In this document: piece by piece, positions 1 to 11,614 of the stretch
How positions within the stretch are numbered: the stretch's first letter is position 1
Layout: the number at the start of each line of letters is the position of its first letter
From: Alentia gelatinosa
Lineage: Eukaryota; Annelida; Polychaeta; Phyllodocida; Polynoidae
Direction: 5' to 3'
DNA length: 64,000 bases
Assembly: GCA_950022655.1 (NCBI GenBank)
Contig: OX465581.1
Coordinates: 109,165,125 to 109,229,124 of the forward strand
Made by a program: the position numbers and the translations under genes
The notes under the pieces: model-generated
Databases searched by the model: none
The model's input: the letters and a program-made list of their open reading frames with translations, nothing else
What the model was told of the DNA's origin: nothing

Positions 1-1950
1 TATATATATTCATGTTTACAGGATAAAAGAATGATTTCATGGTCCCAAACAGTCGATCATCCCTTTTTTTTTAAATAAAGCTGTTAACAAATATTGGCTC
101 TCTGTATGCACATTAGGCTTTAGTTTATATATACTTTTTTTGACAGACAGAATCATGACACCGCTATGCCTCGCTCACACACACGCTGGACGTGTGGCAT
201 AGTTCTGGGTATGATATCAAGTTTCCATAACCCAGCTTTGTTAACGTTCTAAAACACTATAATCCTGCAAATTATATGACCAATAAGTTTTAACAATCAA
301 TGTCATTCTAGCAGGAGTGGTCTAGATTTAGCCTTCGCTGTACGTTGATATCATTCACTGGGTTATTAGTTATTATTGGTGTATTAACAATCACTTTATG
401 ACATGATTATAAAGTTTCGTTTTTTGTTAAAATGTGGGTGATTCTTAAATTTTGCCGTCCCGCGCTGGGTGTAGTTTGTGTATTCATGTAGGTATTATTG
501 ACGCACTTGCTCATTATTGGTTTCCGTATCAGTAGTGAAGGGTGTGAAATTGTTCCTGGGGAACCACCTCATAGCTGTATAAAGTTGTTTCATGAAAATG
601 GTTATGTATTTTTCACATAATCGGCATACGAAGTGCTTGGCTTTCTGGCACAAAATATAGCTGTAGGGATATTTGATTATTCAGTCGTTTAACTGAATTG
701 CAGGGCTGGTTTTGTTGATGCAACACAATTTCAATGCTTATAATGTGAGGATAATCCTATGGCATACCAAAGTCAGAAATATGGTTAGATTCACATGCTT
801 CGTAGCATTGTTAAAAGTGCAAATATGGTCACGAGAGGTTTGATTAACTGGGATTTTTTTCTTGAATAAATGATGATTTATACATGAAATTATTCATTCA
901 TTATTTGCTACCTTCTTCCGTTGCAGATTTAAAAATGACCTCCGGTCTTGATAATATTGCTTCAGTTGTGTGCCAGTCAGTTGTCACAGGGTAATGGAAT
1001 GCACTGAAAATGGCGTTGCTAGCCTGGTAGCCGGCTTTGTGCGCAGGAAACGGGCTTTTACTGTATTTAGTTTTCATCCCAGACTTCTAAAACTATTTAA
1101 AAATGATTGATATCAAACATGTTTATTATTGTTCAAAAGGAATAAGGGGATTCCGACGAGCTCTAAAATATAATGTTCATATTGTAGGATATTTGGATTG
1201 GAGGGGGGGGGGGGGAGAAAGGGGGTTCATTTTGCAGTATTTGCCTGTTTGTGAGGGGGGGGGGATCAATTTCAACAATTCACGCTTTTGCGATTCACCT
1301 ACTTATAGGTTCTAGAACAATTTTAAGGTCAATAGTGTCTTATCTCTTCTAATAGTGTGGCAGAAACAAAATAAGGGAGGTAGTGTGCCCCTTGGCAGTG
1401 GGGACCCATCATACTAAGAGAAGTGACCTGCCATGCAAGAGCTTTTCTGAGATGACAGTGCAATATTTTTCAATGATAATCTTATCAAAGTTAGCAGCAA
1501 AATTGTTGCCCTATTGAATCAGAGACAATCACAGGGTTATTGCAGGCTCTTGTATTGTTATTTATGTCCTGAGTAGTCTGTTATGTGACCATAAAGGTAC
1601 ATAATCGCAACAGACAATCCCCTGGTAAAACAACAACTGCGTGAAGAAAATGTGATGAATGTGTATTTTGATGAAACTCGCTCAACAATCTCCCTAATAA
1701 CTGCAGTAAAGTTACCCAAGTTGTAATACCTTCAATTGGTCACAGTGACTGGCCTCTGCTACAGATGTTTATAGTATACAGACCAACAACATATGAGGAA
1801 AGATAGTGCCAACTGACATTGTGGGGTCACTGTTTGCAGGGATCTGACAAAAACTGGCTCATTAGATTTTAATCTTCATTAATTAAGTTGGCTAGGTGGC
1901 AATTCACCTAGCATGTGTAATAGACTCCATCACTGGAAGCTTTTTTTTAT
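1..1950. other. Non-coding stretch, no gene seen
   Basis: No exon with a plausible product and splice sites was recognised on either strand. The sequence is AT-rich with short chance reading frames only. The one conspicuous feature is a pair of G-runs near 1200-1265, listed separately. Confidence 0.6.
1196..1270 (+). repeat. Paired poly-G runs, probable dispersed repeat
   Basis: Runs of 13 and 10 G flank about 45 nt containing 'gcagtatttgcctgtttgtgag'-like text. The reverse complement of 55920-56005 has a similar layout (G-run, 'ggtatttgcatg', G-run, 'ggtattcctgag', G-run), so this looks like a dispersed G-run repeat. The runs could form G-quadruplexes. Confidence 0.4.
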
Positions 1951-1954
1951 ATAT

Positions 1955-2880
1955 ATGTAACAGAAAACAATGATACACCCTTTTTGACTACGAATGAAGA
2001 AGAAGTCCTCAAACTAACAAAAGAAATAGACATTCGCAAGTCGTCAGCTATAAGTAATCTACATATACAATTATTAAAGACGGTTTCCTGTCAATTCCAC
2101 ACCAAGTCACACACATGTTCAATTGTTCCATAGAAAATAAAACGTTCCCCAACAAATGGAAAAACTCCCCTAATAATTCCTCTAAAAGAAAATGGCTCAG
2201 AAAGACTATTAAAATAACATATCTCATATCTGATGTGTGCAGTGCCGCAGGGGTCCATTCTTGGATAACTGTTCTTTCTAATATATGCTAATGATTAAAT
2301 TAAGGTTCTAGTTGAAATCACCACTAAACTGCTCGCTGATGACACTACCATCATGGACTGATTCATGGGTTGGGCTAAAAAACATAAACTGACTATAAAT
2401 ATTTAAAAGACAAAAAGCCATGATTTACACCTTCGGGGCAATTCTTAAAAAGGGTCTTGACCATGACAAACTATAGTTAAATCGTATGAGATTGACTTTG
2501 TCAAACACTTTGACTATTTGGGAGTCCTGCTGGATGAAAAACTGACTTTTGAACTCTATGAAAGAACTAATCCGCAAAATGTTGAGCAAAATCTACTTAT
2601 TTGTCAAGGTAAGAGGGTCCTTGAATAAAAATTCATCAGCATTGTTAAATAAAACGAAAATATTGCCCTAGATGCTGAATATGGTAATGCACTATAATGA
2701 TACATAATACCAACCAACAATAGCTTAAGAGATTGCAACTGCTACAAAATAAAGCACTGCGAAGACATAAAAAGCTGTACCTAGAACATTGATTACCACC
2801 TTACACAAAGATGCAAACTAAATTGGAGAAACAATATCTGGGGTGAGATAAAAGCTACAAAACGAGATGCTAATTTATGG
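1955..2880 (+). pseudogene. Decayed non-LTR retrotransposon reverse transcriptase
   Basis: Broken pieces of reverse transcriptase can be read in shifting frames. They occur in the family's order: EEEVLKLTKEIDIRKSS (about 1995-2045), VPQGSILG (about 2242-2265), LLADDT (about 2321-2346, in place of YADDT), KLTINI and then FDYLGVLLDEKL (about 2508-2545). The same landmarks occur in the intact antisense ORF at 46916-49654 (IDIRKPSG, VPQGSTLG, YADDT, KLTINA, TYLGVILDQ), so the remnant belongs to a related CR1/Jockey/L2-like lineage. Stops, frameshifts and a missing palm-domain section make it inactive. Exact ends are not visible. Confidence 0.75.
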
Positions 2881-2883
2881 TTT

Positions 2884-3183
2884 TTACCCTACCCCTAATA
2901 TAAAATCCCATAGGCTTAACATTGGGTTTCCATATGCCACACTGACTGGCATACATATTTTTATATGCCACTAGTGGCAAACATCATTGTTATCACATAA
3001 TATTCCAAAATCGAGGAGACAGGGTAGGATAAAATCAAAACCTGATTCATTTTAATCTTGGCCACAGCATGCCACTCCTGGAGTTTTGGTGCCTGACTTC
3101 ACTCGGCTTCGCCTCATGAAGTCACTATGCCAAACTCCAGTCGTGGCATACGGTGACCAAGATTAAAACTCATCCAGTTTTAT
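2884..3183 (+). mobile_element. Foldback element, P family copy 1
   Basis: The left module is 2884-3033, ending in inverted ACCCTACCCC / GGGTAGGATAAAA sequences. It is followed by a palindrome at 3037-3183 with arms beginning AAAACCTGATTCATTTTAAT and a conserved apex CTCGGCTTCGCCTC at 3102-3115. It is nearly identical to copies at 9603-9904 and, reversed, at 16626-16863. It abuts, and appears to replace the first arm of, the next element at 3190. Superfamily unknown. Confidence 0.75.
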
Positions 3184-3189
3184 GATAGT

Positions 3190-3805
3190 GCGGAATGAGG
3201 CACTTATGCCGAGTTCCGTACGAACCGTAAATTATCATCTCGTTTTGTAGCTTGTACAAGCATGGTGGGACGTTTTGTATTTACTATATATAGGGCCTAC
3301 CCAAAATCAATAAAATGATTAACGTAAATTAGCTAATAACTAATATTCTAACTAATATTCTAAATGACGTGTATTTTAAGTGTCGTAACTTTGATATTAG
3401 TACTACTGTTCCGTACAGTATTTCTACGTTATGTGGCGAAACGGTGCGTAGTATAGAGAAACAGGCTTACTGTCTCGGTACGGATAAAATACTTGGTAAA
3501 ATCGGCGATCAGATGAACCGATGCCTCCGGTTTTACCAAGTATTTTATCCGTACCGAGACAGTAAGCCTATTTCTCTATTATTATATACCTTAAAATATC
3601 CAATATTTAACCTTGCTTCTGGGTTGTTTTTTTTATTTCGCCGCCGTACATGCCCCGTACGCCACATACATACCCCGTACGTCACCTAGGTGTCGTACGG
3701 ATATAAATACGACATGGGTAGGAGCGGGCCGTATGTGTAGGATATACTACCACAGGTATATAATAATAGATCTACAGTATATATACAGCATGGGTATATA
3801 GTAAA
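3190..3805 (+). mobile_element. Foldback element, GTACAAGC (F2) family, copy a
   Basis: The right half of a palindrome (apex GAGGCACTTATGCCGAG, then CTTGTACAAGCATGGTGGGACG) is followed by a module whose ends are inverted TTTACTATATA.. / ..TATATAGTAAA. The left palindrome arm is missing, replaced by the neighbouring P element. The module is interrupted by a nested element at 3453-3770. Complete relatives are at 53428-53757 and, reversed, at 57556-57892. Confidence 0.7.
3453..3770 (-). mobile_element. Nested A/B hairpin element inside F2 copy a
   Basis: A hairpin (3453-3580) has about 48-bp arms starting TAGAGAAA. It is joined to a 190-bp B module bounded by inverted TATTATTATATACCT / AGGTATATAATAATA (3577-3770). 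The same composite occurs in opposite orientation at 45801-46137. The F2 copies at 53428 and 57556 run through this point uninterrupted, so this is a secondary insertion. The right hairpin arm lacks about 16 nt near the apex that the left arm keeps. Confidence 0.7.
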
Positions 3806-3825
3806 AGATAAGAGTACCAAGCAAC

Positions 3826-3913
3826 AACAAGAAGGGAAACATGCTTAAGCCTTAAGCATGTTTCCCTTCTTGTTTTTTATTACTGTAGGCCTTAACTTGA
3901 AGTTAAGGCCTAC
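3826..3913. repeat. Two consecutive perfect palindromes with 1-nt centres
   Basis: Arms of 24 nt (3826-3849 and 3851-3874) are exact reverse complements around a single base. They are followed by 14-nt arms (3885-3898 and 3900-3913), again around a single base. They lie 20 bp right of the F2 element. No gene overlaps them. Confidence 0.85.
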
Positions 3914-5800
3914 ATGATGATAAAGTTCTTCAGAGATATACATACAATACACAATAATTGCTTCAAAAGAATCATGCTTTACAAATGTTCTCATCAATAG
4001 AATGATGTCATTTATAGACAGCCTCAAATATGTCACTGGTTTTTTGGTATGATACATAATCTGAATTTGCTTTACCTCATGAGATTGCTCCACAGCTAGA
4101 ACTCATGGGATATTTCAGGGTAAGCCCCTATGTACATGTAGTAATAGTGAAACAAGTTTCGGGAGAACGAATACCGGCTCTAAACAATTACTTAAAGAGG
4201 CCTTGGCCGAGTTAAGTAATTGTCGTAACTTTGATATTAATAACTTTGATATTCCCTATTTACCTCGTAACTTCGATATCCCTTCACCCTAGATATGCTG
4301 AAGGACCATGAAGGAAACGCGGGAAGTTGGTGATCCGGCACTGAAAGTGATGGAAGCAGGTCTCTGATTGGTCAATTGGGTTTGCGTCAAATAGCAACAA
4401 AGATGGCGGCAACGAAGTAAATTCCTCCATGAGCGCATGCTGATTAGAGCTGCTAGGAAGATTATCCGCGTGTTATATTTCATCATCTTGTACCATATGA
4501 CATCTTAAGCGCATATCTTCACGACATGAAATATTAGACGCTTATACTGAAGGTAGGTTAGCTGAAATTGATCGTGTTGTGATGGTTTATTGTGTCAATG
4601 GCTCCATAGTAGGCCGACGAGCTTTACACTGGCGCCCTGTGCTACAAACGGCGGTTGCACTCCCCTATACAAACATTGCGGAGAAACTACAGGCGGTACT
4701 CACCTGCTGATCAATGTTTGTTTAGTGTATCCCCCGCCGGTCCCCTATTTTTGAATTAATCCTCAGAAGCGAGTTTAATCAACGGACAAATTATACTGTG
4801 TACGTGGCCACGCATAACTTAAGATAAGAAGAAGAATGTGAGGTAGGCTCTAGAGGAAACCCTAGACTCGAGCGTGGTGGAAGTTACTTGTACCACTACC
4901 AGTTGAGTTGTAGTAACTAGATGGATACCGTAGATCTAGATTCTACTATTTCTAGTTCAGTAGCGTAATAGTACATATTCTATTTCTAGATCTAGCTGTG
5001 TAGTAGTACTAATACTTCTAGTATAGGTAATAATCGTAATATCAAAAATATATACTAATAGTATTAGGTATACTGTCATCTTCGTGCTATAAATATAGAT
5101 CCAGTAGAACTGAAAAGCCGTGACTCGTGAGGGTAGAGTTGCTCCAGTCTCACTCTCAGAAGTCTCGTTTGATGCCCCAGCCACTAGAACTAGTGCACGA
5201 TGAACCAAATCTACATGGGCCTGGTACTTCACACCTTTTCCCCAGTATCAATTTTTTATATTTTTTATTATTATTTTTTATTCAGTGGAAAAAAATACCA
5301 CAACATGCAATCGTCCATAGGTTTGGACGTTCTTCCTTGTACTTGAAGAACAAGTGAAAAAAAACGGCACAGTTACATAAGCTATGTAGCTAACTGTTGT
5401 GAGTACAATACCCCTATGAATTTTTAACGTGATTAAAATGAAAATCATTTGACACTTTGTACCTTGTGACGGGTAATCATCCCCAACCATTGCAGGGGAA
5501 ACACTTGTTTCAGGGAAATGGTACCCTTCCATTCAGACAAGGCGATTGTGGTCCAGTACAGAATCTCAGTGTGATTTGTCTCAAACAAATGCCTTGGGAG
5601 GTACATGAACCCCCCATGTGAATTCCGATTTAATTAAGTTCTACACTGTGTAATCACTTCACTCTTACACACTCTGTAGGCCTACATATATTAAACAGGC
5701 ACTCTGCAGACAGGTTTTTACCCTCCAGTCTACGCTGCTCGATTCAAAATTTGAGTCAAGGAATTCAGTCGGTTTGTATCATATACAGCGCGGTCATATT
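3914..5800. other. Non-coding stretch with minor repeats
   Basis: No gene recognised. The text GTCGTAACTTTGATATT at about 4219 repeats a stretch of the F2 element near 3383, so 4200-4290 is probably another fragment. The remaining short frames show no recognisable product. Confidence 0.5.
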
Positions 5801-6411
5801 ATTCTTTATTACCCACCTGATACGGAGTCTCCATACTAAGCCTATGGAGATTACAGATCGCTTCTGAGGAGGATACGGAGCTCCGTACCCTCCTAGGAGG
5901 ATACGGATTTTTGAGATGAAAGTAGTCCCAAACATAACTTCTTAATTACGTTGTAAAGTTTTCTAACGATCATATTTATTGCTTAAATCTAAAAATAAGT
6001 GAGTAATAAATACAATATTACCATGATCTGGATCTGCATGGTTGTATCCTCCTCGTAGTTGAAGCTACGCATTACTACGCGTCAACTACTCGGAGGATAC
6101 AACCATGCGGATCAAAATCATGGTAATATTGTGTATTTATCCTACCCCTCATATAAATCTCCATAGACTTAACATGGAGTGACTGTATGCCACGGTTATG
6201 CCATATAACATGTATATGCCACAGGTGACATATGAAGTTAAAGACATGTTACCGGGTAGGATAAAATCTAAACGTCACTTAATTTCATACAATTGTTTAC
6301 ATGGCGTTCGTTGTCTTCTGCTACAGATATCACTCAGCTCCGCTTCGTGATATCATTCCGCGAATACAACTCATGCCATATAAACAATTATATGAAATTA
6401 AGTGGCGTTTC
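5800..6411. mobile_element. Composite foldback element, P family copy 2
   Basis: Four parts lie in a row: a module-like reversed fragment (about 5804-5925, with CTAAGCCTATGGAGA); a palindrome at 6007-6138 whose arms begin TAAATACAATATTACCATGA; a module at 6135-6265 (TTTATCCTACCCC to GGGTAGGATAAAA); and a second palindrome at 6268-6411 with arms starting AAACGTCACTTAATTTCATA. The apex of the second palindrome, CTCAGCTCCGCTTC (6333-6346), is a compensated variant of the P-family apex. Its arms share nothing obvious with copies 1, 4 or 7. Confidence 0.7.
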
Positions 6412-7233
6412 TTGATAATATTCACAAGGACACCCCCTCAAATACGCACAAAGATAGTGTAGTAAATACTAGTATACTACAATATATAGAATAAATTTCC
6501 ATGTAGTAATAAGGGTATCTAAATGTCCTTAATAGTTACCATATTTCATGAATTGATATGATTGAAAATGATATATTAGGCTGTGATACATGTTTTCGCT
6601 TTCAGTTAGAGTTACTATAACCCTTCACATATCTATCCAACTAAACATAACTACTCCAAGGCAATGGCGATTTGATCTGGTATACAATTTTGATTACATG
6701 TACTTCCTCACTGCCATACTAGTAAGGCTACTGGCCCTTGACTCAAGACTCGATCGGGAAACTAGGTTAACCCCAGTTGGTCAATGGGACATGTTTTCTG
6801 GCCAATGGATGGGAGGCCCCATGCCTTTTCCCTGATAATCGCATTACGCAAATGTTCAGCCAACAACAGGTAGAGCTGAGCAGGAAAACTTGAAATGTAT
6901 TGAATGCTTCAGTATTTGAATATAGGGTAGATTGTGTTTGGATGCATTGTTTCTGGTATATACTATGCTGGTAACAAGTAGCCGTAACCCCATTGAGAGA
7001 TTCGTACAGCTACATTTGTGAAAGGAATCCCCATAGCGCAGTCGTCTAAATAGTTTGTTTTTCACGCTCACTGTCTTGCCTTATGTATGAGGTTGCACTA
7101 TGTGCTTGTACGAAAATACTAAGGAACAGTAGTGATTATGTGTGTGTTATAAAGTAGAGTAGTGTGAGTGAAGTTAAGATACAATGATACAACATCGCAT
7201 AAGTTAGAAGGTGTAAAAACCACAGGTGTTCCC
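6412..7233. other. Non-coding stretch
   Basis: Only short chance reading frames; no exon or repeat recognised. Confidence 0.5.
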
Positions 7234-7605
7234 TTAACCGTTTAAGGACGGCTAGCTGTGGCAGAGATGTCCCCATGAGGATGGGTGCTAGTGATAATGT
7301 ATATTTCTAGAGGACAAACACATTTTGGATTAAGTCATAATTTGATATTACATCATGTGATATTATTGGTAATCAATAATATTTCACTTATTTTAGCTTA
7401 CTAATATTGATTTTGATGTTATAGCTACATTTTCTGAAGATTTCATGTATATTGATAAATTATTTCTTTGTTAAAAATAATTTTATAGATTTAAGAGAAA
7501 TGATGCCTTGAGGCATCATTCGGCCTGGGCCGGTTGATGCCTCAAGGCATCATTTGGCCTGGGCTGGTTAATGCCTCAAGGCATCATTCGTCCTTAATGG
7601 GTTAA
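7234..7605. mobile_element. piggyBac-like MITE
   Basis: TTAA at both ends (7234-7237 and 7602-7605) encloses inverted termini CCGTTTAAGGACG / CCCATTAAGGACG. A TTAA target duplication with CC-starting termini is the signature of piggyBac-type elements. There is no transposase, so it is non-autonomous, about 370 bp. The right end carries three 34-bp tandem units. Confidence 0.65.
7501..7602 (+). repeat. Three 34-bp tandem units containing a palindrome
   Basis: Units at 7501-7534, 7535-7568 and 7569-7602 each contain GATGCCTCAAGGCATCATT or a close variant, itself palindromic (TGATGCCT/AGGCATCA). The last unit runs into the right terminus of the piggyBac-like MITE. Confidence 0.85.
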
Positions 7606-9043
7606 AGGAGAGTGGTTGGTCATGTGATGTTCAGACAATCGAGAAGGAGGTTGTTGGTTTGAGTATATCAGAGTGCTGCTCCGCACTGAGCGACAGAATA
7701 GGAAGAAACACCTAGACGATAGACAGGTGAGCGCTGCTTTGCTGTGATTAGAATGCTCAGTGGGTGCGGGAGGCCTCAGTCTACCTGGAGTGAGGTCGCT
7801 TGATAGTATGCATGAGAACAGTTTTACTCCTTGAGTGCCTATAAAACGGACATTCATGAAACATGCTCACACAGGGAAAGTACATGAAGGGAACACGCCA
7901 GGAGTTATAACAATGAGAACAGGCCGTTACAGTGCGATTGGATATTAGGAATGATGCAATGATAGTCCGATGAAAATGATGAGTGATGTTAGCTTATAGG
8001 GATGATGTGACCGATAGGAACATTGAAGGAAAAAACAATGAGAATTGTGGTTTACATTGGAGGTTTAATGAAGGAAGTGGTTAATACTTTGTAATGATAG
8101 GAGTTGCTGCATCATTGCTTATTCAATGCTTTGTGTAGATTGTTTCAGTTTATCAAAGCAAGTTAATAGGAACTTATAGTCAGTTATATGTGCCTCTGTG
8201 TGTGGATGTGTGAAGTTACTGTGCATCTATGACTAAATCACAGCAAGCGCTTCTACTAAACTCGTAGCGAGATGACAAAATTAACCAAGAATTTATTAGA
8301 TCTAAGTGCGATTCAACAGTTAATATTCCCCAACTCTTAAAAAATATCTTTAAGGCCTGACAATGGTACAAGGTTATGCTATTATCAAGTATATGTATGT
8401 GGTCATGTATTGGTCAGCAATGTCTACTGTTTGAGCAGGCACGAGAATTTCCAACGAAAAGCGGATTTCCGCGTTTTTCCCGACCGTGATGGTCATTCTT
8501 GGGATTGGTGTAAGCGGGGTGTTATCCTTCTAATTAGAGGGTTTCCTTCTAATAACCACACACTCTGAAGGCCCGACCTCACTGGTACGTTTTATGGCCC
8601 CATCGACGCCCCATTGGCGGTTTTATTAGTCTTATTGCGATGATTTAATTGCCAATAAAGTATAGGGTATGCCCCACTGTTGCATGGAATCATTTAATAA
8701 TATGAGATAAATGTCACAAGCTATTGAGATTGCCCTACGAAGTAGGGGAGATCGAGGAAATGAGAGAGAAAAGTGTTGTTTTTTTAGGGTGGGTGGGTGG
8801 TTCCTTACTCGTTAGCGTCCCAGGGTGGAGTGGGAGAGTGTGGAGTTAGGTGGTCACGTGACCGGGACCACGTGACCGGAACCACGTGAGTGAGCGTCCG
8901 TAGTAACCGTCCTCTGTTATTGCATTACCGCCAATTCTTCTAGTAAGCCCTGATGCATCTATACTTTGAATGTCTGCCACCCTAACATTAGTAGGTAGGT
9001 TAGAAACACGTTGAATAGGTCAATGTGCACAGAAATAATGTCA
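7606..9043. other. Non-coding stretch
   Basis: No gene recognised. There is a small tandem GGTCACGTGACC-rich patch at about 8860-8890 (repeated CACGTGACCGG, E-box-like), otherwise unremarkable AT-rich sequence. Confidence 0.45.
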
Positions 9044-9368
9044 TTTATCCTACCCCTAATAAAAAACTCCATAGGCTTAACATTGGGTCACTGTATTCGG
9101 TTCAGGCTCAGTTGTATTCAAGTTCAGAAAAATGAAAAATATCACTCTATTGGGATACACTTGACAAATGACGTCATTTGTTAATGTAGAAGTAATTTAG
9201 ACAGGCGGGGTAGGATAAATTCTAAACCAAACTCAAGTTAGTCATATTATTGTTCATCGCACTCCGGCAAGATCGCGTATTACTGCTCTCAGCTTCGCCT
9301 CGTGCAGTAATATACGCGATCTTGCCATCGTGCGATAAACAACAACACAACTAACTCTTGTTTGGTTT
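9044..9368 (+). mobile_element. Foldback element, P family copy 3
   Basis: The module at 9044-9220 is bounded by TTTATCCTACCCC and GGGGTAGGATAAA. The palindrome at 9224-9368 has arms beginning AAACCAAACTCAAGTTAG and a centre CTCAGCTTCGCCTC (9288-9301). The arms (including a GCAAGATCGCG / CGCGATCTTGC segment) are unrelated to those of the neighbouring copy at 9603, yet the apex and module ends are the same. Confidence 0.75.
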
Positions 9369-9602
9369 CTCCATAGTACGGACATGTACATATGGAACAT
9401 GATTAACACTCTGAATACAGCATGCCGTTTTTACAGCTTGATTTGAAATCATACCTCCTAGGACCTGAGTGAAGGGTAAAAAGTGTGCTAATAATTGACA
9501 AAAGTATATCTTATGTACCATTAGTAGCTGCTGTCGGGATGCTGCCTGGGAGAGAGGGAGTCTCTGTTGTCTATATAGACACAACAGGAGGCACCCCACG
9601 CC

Positions 9603-9904
9603 TTTATCCTACCCCTAATATAAAATCCCATAGGCTCAACATTGCGTTTCCGTATGCCACGCTGACTGGCATACGGAGTTTTATATGCCACTAGTGGCAT
9701 ACAGCATTGTTATCAGGTAATATTCCATAATCGAGGAGATAGGGTAGGATAAAATCAAAACCTGATTCATTTTAATCTTGGCCACCGTATTCCACTCTTG
9801 AAGTTTTGGCTTCGGACTTCACTCGGCTTCGCCTCAAGAAGTCACTTTGCCAAACTCCAGTCGTGGAATACGGTGGCCAAGATTAAACCTCATCCAGTTT
9901 TACG
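9603..9904 (+). mobile_element. Foldback element, P family copy 4
   Basis: The module is 9603-9754 and the palindrome 9757-9904. The arms include TTAATCTTGGCCACCGTATT and the apex is CTCGGCTTCGCCTC at 9822-9835. It is the best preserved of the copy 1/4/6 subfamily and lies 235 bp from copy 3. Confidence 0.8.
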
Positions 9905-10279
9905 ATAGTATGCATGTGCAACGGGTCTGTCGCAAATGGTGAACATTTCAAGATGAGTGATGCGATGAATCCATCGCATTGCACACGATCGCACACACAT
10001 GCGTCCCCGGTCCTACTAGAGCTATGCGACGGCCGGGCGTTTTTAAAAGATTGTAAATGAGTTCAAAAGCATTACTGCCAACCAAATTTTTTTTAAACAA
10101 AATCTGATAAATCAGATTTTCTTGGATCCCTGCAAACGGTGACCGTACCTTATCGTTTTGTACTATTTGTCTTTGTTGCCTCGGTTTTGTATACAACGCA
10201 TGTGAGTAGTAGAGGCCTGACGTTATGACTAATTCCGTCAGATCCATGGACGCCACTTGAATACCTCTAAAATGGAATA

Positions 10280-10856
10280 CTGGAGAGGTGGACCCGTAAC
10301 GAACTCAACCCGTAAGAAGACTCGACCTGTAACGAACTCGACCCATTCTAAAAACTCGACCATTAACGAACTCGACCCGTTTTATATTTTCCCAACTAAA
10401 AAGTCTAATTTAACAAATTAGACTACCCAAACAAACAAACAATCTCAACTAAAGTATCTCATTGCAACTGTGGATAGATACTATATCTAGTGGTAAGCAT
10501 GTTATATTGGCTTTAAATTTGTCTTCTCAGGGGAATAAAAACAAACAGAAAACTCTTACCCTAATCCTGTCCCTATCTTAACCTAAACCCTTTTCCTAGC
10601 CCTAAACCTAACCCAATTCCTTAACCCTAACCCTTACCTCTGTCCCTTACCCAGAACATAAAGTTATGTGGACTTATTTTTTCAAATTTACTGGTGTATT
10701 TGTCTAGAATCTAACTAGTCAGATCTTTCCTTCTATATTAAACTATCTTATGCATAAGTATCTGAAACGGGCCGAATTTTCCAATCGATTTCTCCAAAAC
10801 GGGTCGAGTTGTCCTGACAACTACGGGTCGAGTTTGTTTTGGGTCGAGTTCTCCAG
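10280..10856. mobile_element. Inverted-repeat element with TA flanks
   Basis: Termini CTGGAGA / TCTCCAG are flanked on both sides by TA, as expected of a TA target duplication. Both ends carry short inverted arrays of ACTCGACCCGT-like units (about 10290-10381 and 10766-10847). The interior holds a degenerate CCCTAA-rich block. No transposase is visible, so it is non-autonomous and about 577 bp. Confidence 0.6.
10553..10655 (-). repeat. Degenerate telomere-like (CCCTAA) block
   Basis: The motifs CCCTAA, CCTAAACC, CCCTAACCC and CTTACCC recur irregularly over about 100 bp, reading as TTAGGG-like repeats on the minus strand. It lies inside the element at 10280-10856, not at a chromosome end. Confidence 0.6.
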
Positions 10857-11610
10857 TAACCCTAAAAGGAGGTACATATGTACACGTATACAGATTTGCT
10901 TTCGTTACGCATCGTGTAGGATGGGGTGACAGAAAGGGGAGGCAAGGCGTCAATGAATTTGTTTCCTGTTACCTTGATTAGATGAACAATCATTAGACTT
11001 TGCACTTTTTCCTATTGAAAATTATTGTGGGGAGGCTTCCAGGTGGTAGCAATAGGTCGATGGTATTGCCCTCTGGTGTGGAAATAGAAACAGTTCTTGT
11101 ATGGAGCTCCGAATTTGGAAAGTGCTACGTTGATTGATGTTAGATAAGGCCACTAAAAACGATTCTGGGAGTGGTTAACTATTCCAGTTTTGGCCCATTA
11201 TTGATTGATCCAAAATCACCAGCGATTACTGCCCCTTCAGAGGTGGAATTTGTCGGCAAGAAATTCCTCTTACAGCCGGGGTGGAGTATAATTAATTGCA
11301 ATGGATCCGTCGCAAGTTGCAGGGAAGTTGAAAAAAGGGGTGGCACGTCTAGTGATTATGCCCTTGTACATAATCGCTGGTTACATAGTTGTTGAATAAT
11401 AATACAAAAAAAATAAAAAGCGCGATTTCTCTCGAAACCACGATTTCGAAATCGCGATTTTTCGAAGCCGCGATCCCTCAAGGGATCACGTAAATGAAAA
11501 AATGAAAAACATAGTCGGCGACGAATTTTCTGGAAGGGGCTTGAATCGCTAGGTGTGAATAAAAGATAATTTGGCGTATTTAGAGTTGATCAGGAAAGAA
11601 ATTACAAGAT
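10857..11610. other. Non-coding stretch
   Basis: No gene recognised. A cluster of GATTTCGAAATCGCG-type short palindromes lies at about 11418-11490. Confidence 0.45.
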
Positions 11611-11614
11611 GTAG

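Noticed and set aside
2884..3183. P elements as Helitrons (3' hairpin)
   Set aside because: No TC start and CTRR end, and the modules have inverted termini, which Helitrons lack.
10553..10655. True chromosome end
   Set aside because: The CCCTAA repeats are degenerate, short and enclosed in an inverted-repeat element with unique DNA on both sides.
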